Assembly (NCBI GenBank): GCA_009773995.1
Contig: VSMY01000122.1
Coordinates: 1-7,158, forward strand
Direction of reading: 5' to 3'
Length of the DNA stretch: 7,158 nt
Source of the DNA: Oscillibacter sp.
GTDB lineage: Bacteria; Bacillota; Clostridia; Oscillospirales; Oscillospiraceae
The position numbers and the translations under genes are program-made. The notes under the pieces are model-generated. The model saw nothing but the letters and a program-made list of their open reading frames with translations, was not told the origin of the DNA and made no database searches. Positions within the stretch are counted from its first letter, which is position 1; every line of letters starts with the position of its first letter. Positions 6,011 to 7,158 of this stretch are shown here, piece by piece.

Positions 6011-7158
6011 GCCGCTCCGCCTCTTTTCTTGCGCCGGAAAAGCACCCCGGCCGTCATGCCGCAGCAAAGCGTCACGCCCAAAAGCGCCCCGGAGGAAGCC
6101 CCGGAAATCGTAATCCAGTCTCCAAACCGGCCGAACCGCGCCTCGATGGTGCGCAGGTCGTTCACCGTGCAGCCCTGACATTCCGCTATCGCCTTCAGGT
6201 CTAAATCAAACTCCATCTCATCGCGGATCCTGTTCTCGTCTATGGTTACCTTCATTGTTCCGAATATCGGTTTTTCCGGATCGCCCAAGGTGCGTCTGTC
6301 GCAGATGAGAAACGTATGTACTCCGGGCTCCAGTCTGGTAAACTCGTTAACGTCACGCCCGTCTTCCGTGATCATATGGGGGTAGAAATTTCCCTCCTCA
6401 AAAAAGCCTTTGAACTCCCGGTCGCCGTTAAAAGCGATGTCGATATTCGCCAGGAAATCCCCGCCCCAGGAATCCAGATGCTCCGGCATGGTGGTCGCCA
6501 CATGCCCATAGAGAGTGCCGTCCTCGAAATACAGGGCCCCCTGGCTGTCCGTGTCCTCGGCCTGGCTGCCGGGGGTGGCGTATTCAATGATGCTGTGGGG
6601 GTAGGCAATCCAATCGTCGTAGGCACCGTCAATCTCAATTCCGGTAAAGCTGCCGGCGGTCCCGCCGCCGCCCTGCAGATTGGAAACCCCGGAGATGGTG
6701 GGCTCCTCCAGATAGAGGCCGAAAGACACGGTCTTCTGGTAGTACGGCAGCTCTCCGGCGGGAATCCGAACCTCCCACTGCATGCCCACGTGACGGGCTT
6801 CCGCTCCCTCTACGCCATAGACGGAGCCTCCGTCTTCCTTTTTCAGCTGGAACTTCAGCGCCCGTCCCAGGTCCGTTGTGATCACATAGTTGCCGGTGCT
6901 GTGGGACCCTGCCGCCGCCGCGTCGCCGCCCGGCGTTTCTTCGATGTATATGTAAAGATCGCCGTCAAAGATAAAGGCCGTGCTTTCCAGGTTGTTATTG
7001 ATGGGATTGGAGTCCCGGATAGGGACCTTCCCTACTGCGTCCCAGTCGGAGAAATCCCCGTCGATGACAATGCCGCGGTAAACGGGCTCTTCTTTGGGCA
7101 GCTCCTGCCCGTCCAGCACCGGAAGGCTGGACACAGGCACGGGCTGACCCGCCCCGCC
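6007..7158 (-). CDS. Firmicu-CTERM-like sorting-domain surface protein, 5' partial
   Basis: Probable exported substrate of the XrtG enzyme encoded next to it. The reading frame is open to the right edge (six more codons upstream of the GTG at 7140), so the start and the expected signal peptide are outside the window. Counting from 7140, two related units are visible: one begins with IVIDGDFSDWDAV (24-36), the other with IEIDGAYDDWIAY (168-180). Each is followed by a DG-L-Y strand pair (near 56-65 and 203-212), which suggests tandem beta-sandwich domains of the CBM9/DOMON sort (inference). The C-terminus has a GDWITISG stretch (340-347), a hydrophobic helix (about 348-367) and a basic tail FRRKKRGG (368-375). 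That tripartite layout is what exosortase substrates show. Its stop codon overlaps the xrtG start by four bases (GTGA). Ligand and function are unknown; the sorting assignment rests on tail plus neighbour. Confidence 0.85.
   Translation of the reverse strand, partial: GGAGQPVPVSSLPVLDGQELPKEEPVYRGIVIDGDFSDWDAVGKVPIRDSNPINNNLESTAFIFDGDLYIYIEETPGGDAAAAGSHSTGNYVITTDLGRALKFQLKKEDGGSVYGVEGAEARHVGMQWEVRIPAGELPYYQKTVSFGLYLEEPTISGVSNLQGGGGTAGSFTGIEIDGAYDDWIAYPHSIIEYATPGSQAEDTDSQGALYFEDGTLYGHVATTMPEHLDSWGGDFLANIDIAFNGDREFKGFFEEGNFYPHMITEDGRDVNEFTRLEPGVHTFLICDRRTLGDPEKPIFGTMKVTIDENRIRDEMEFDLDLKAIAECQGCTVNDLRTIEARFGRFGDWITISGASSGALLGVTLCCGMTAGVLFRRKKRGGAA
6015..6024 (-). promoter_or_regulatory. Ribosome binding site for xrtG
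   Basis: AGAGG (6020-6024) and GGAG (6015-6018) lie in the last codons of the sorting substrate gene, nine and four bases before the GTG at 6010. They support the GTG start that overlaps the upstream stop. Confidence 0.55.

Noticed and set aside
6011..6181. An ATG-initiated N-terminal extension of xrtG
   Set aside because: The added 57 residues overlap the substrate gene completely, are Arg/Gly-rich, and stand before the natural first helix, while the GTG at 6010 has a proper site and a stop-start overlap.
7138..7140. The GTG at 7140 as the true start of the sorting substrate
   Set aside because: The frame continues upstream to the edge and no signal peptide follows this GTG, which a sorted protein needs. 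It is more likely an internal valine in a linker.
1..7158. Mobile element, CRISPR array, tRNA, riboswitch or promoter
   Set aside because: No direct-repeat array, transposase, cloverleaf, conserved leader or plausible -35/-10 pair in a non-coding stretch could be seen; nearly all bases are coding.

Overview
The window is one stretch of a tightly packed operon. Every supported gene lies on the minus strand, so transcription runs from the right edge (7158) to the left edge (1). The sequence is visibly GC-rich and uses GTG and probably TTG starts as well as ATG. The gene set, an exosortase of the XrtG type next to a protein with a Firmicu-CTERM-like tail, points to Bacillota. A GC-rich gut-type Clostridia (Oscillospiraceae or Lachnospiraceae sort) is my best guess, but this is an inference from gene content and base composition only.

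In order of transcription: (1) a secreted or surface protein, 5' end outside the window, with two related beta-type repeats and a C-terminal helix plus basic tail typical of sorting substrates (6007-7158); (2) xrtG, the membrane-embedded sorting enzyme, with the exosortase Cys/Arg/His set intact (5405-6010); (3) a 972-residue membrane protein that joins a family 2 glycosyltransferase of the XrtG-associated kind to an extracellular phosphoglycerol transferase of the MdoB/OpgB kind (2512-5430); (4) a two-helix membrane protein with an extracellular sensor-like domain and what looks like a decayed GGDEF domain (1378-2457); (5) a small 6-pyruvoyl-tetrahydropterin synthase-related protein that keeps the zinc ligands but lacks the catalytic cysteine (887-1372); (6) a multi-pass GT-C-like membrane protein of the PTPS_related type, cut by the left edge (1-890).

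The only intergenic gap is 54 bases (2458-2511) and holds a GC-rich hairpin and a good ribosome binding site. The other junctions overlap by 4 to 26 bases, so translation is probably coupled. No promoter, terminator, tRNA, rRNA, CRISPR or mobile element is visible; the promoter should lie beyond 7158.

Taken together, the operon reads as a cell-envelope system. Glycan is assembled by gene 3 (cytoplasmic side) and perhaps gene 6, decorated outside with phosphoglycerol by the second half of gene 3, and linked in some way to a dedicated surface protein (gene 1) processed by XrtG. Genes 4 and 5 look like regulatory or binding partners derived from enzymes. The XrtG/glycosyltransferase/PTPS-related association is known from family descriptions but has no settled function. 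The glycosyltransferase-phosphoglycerol transferase fusion is the most informative part, because it suggests what the glycan carries.
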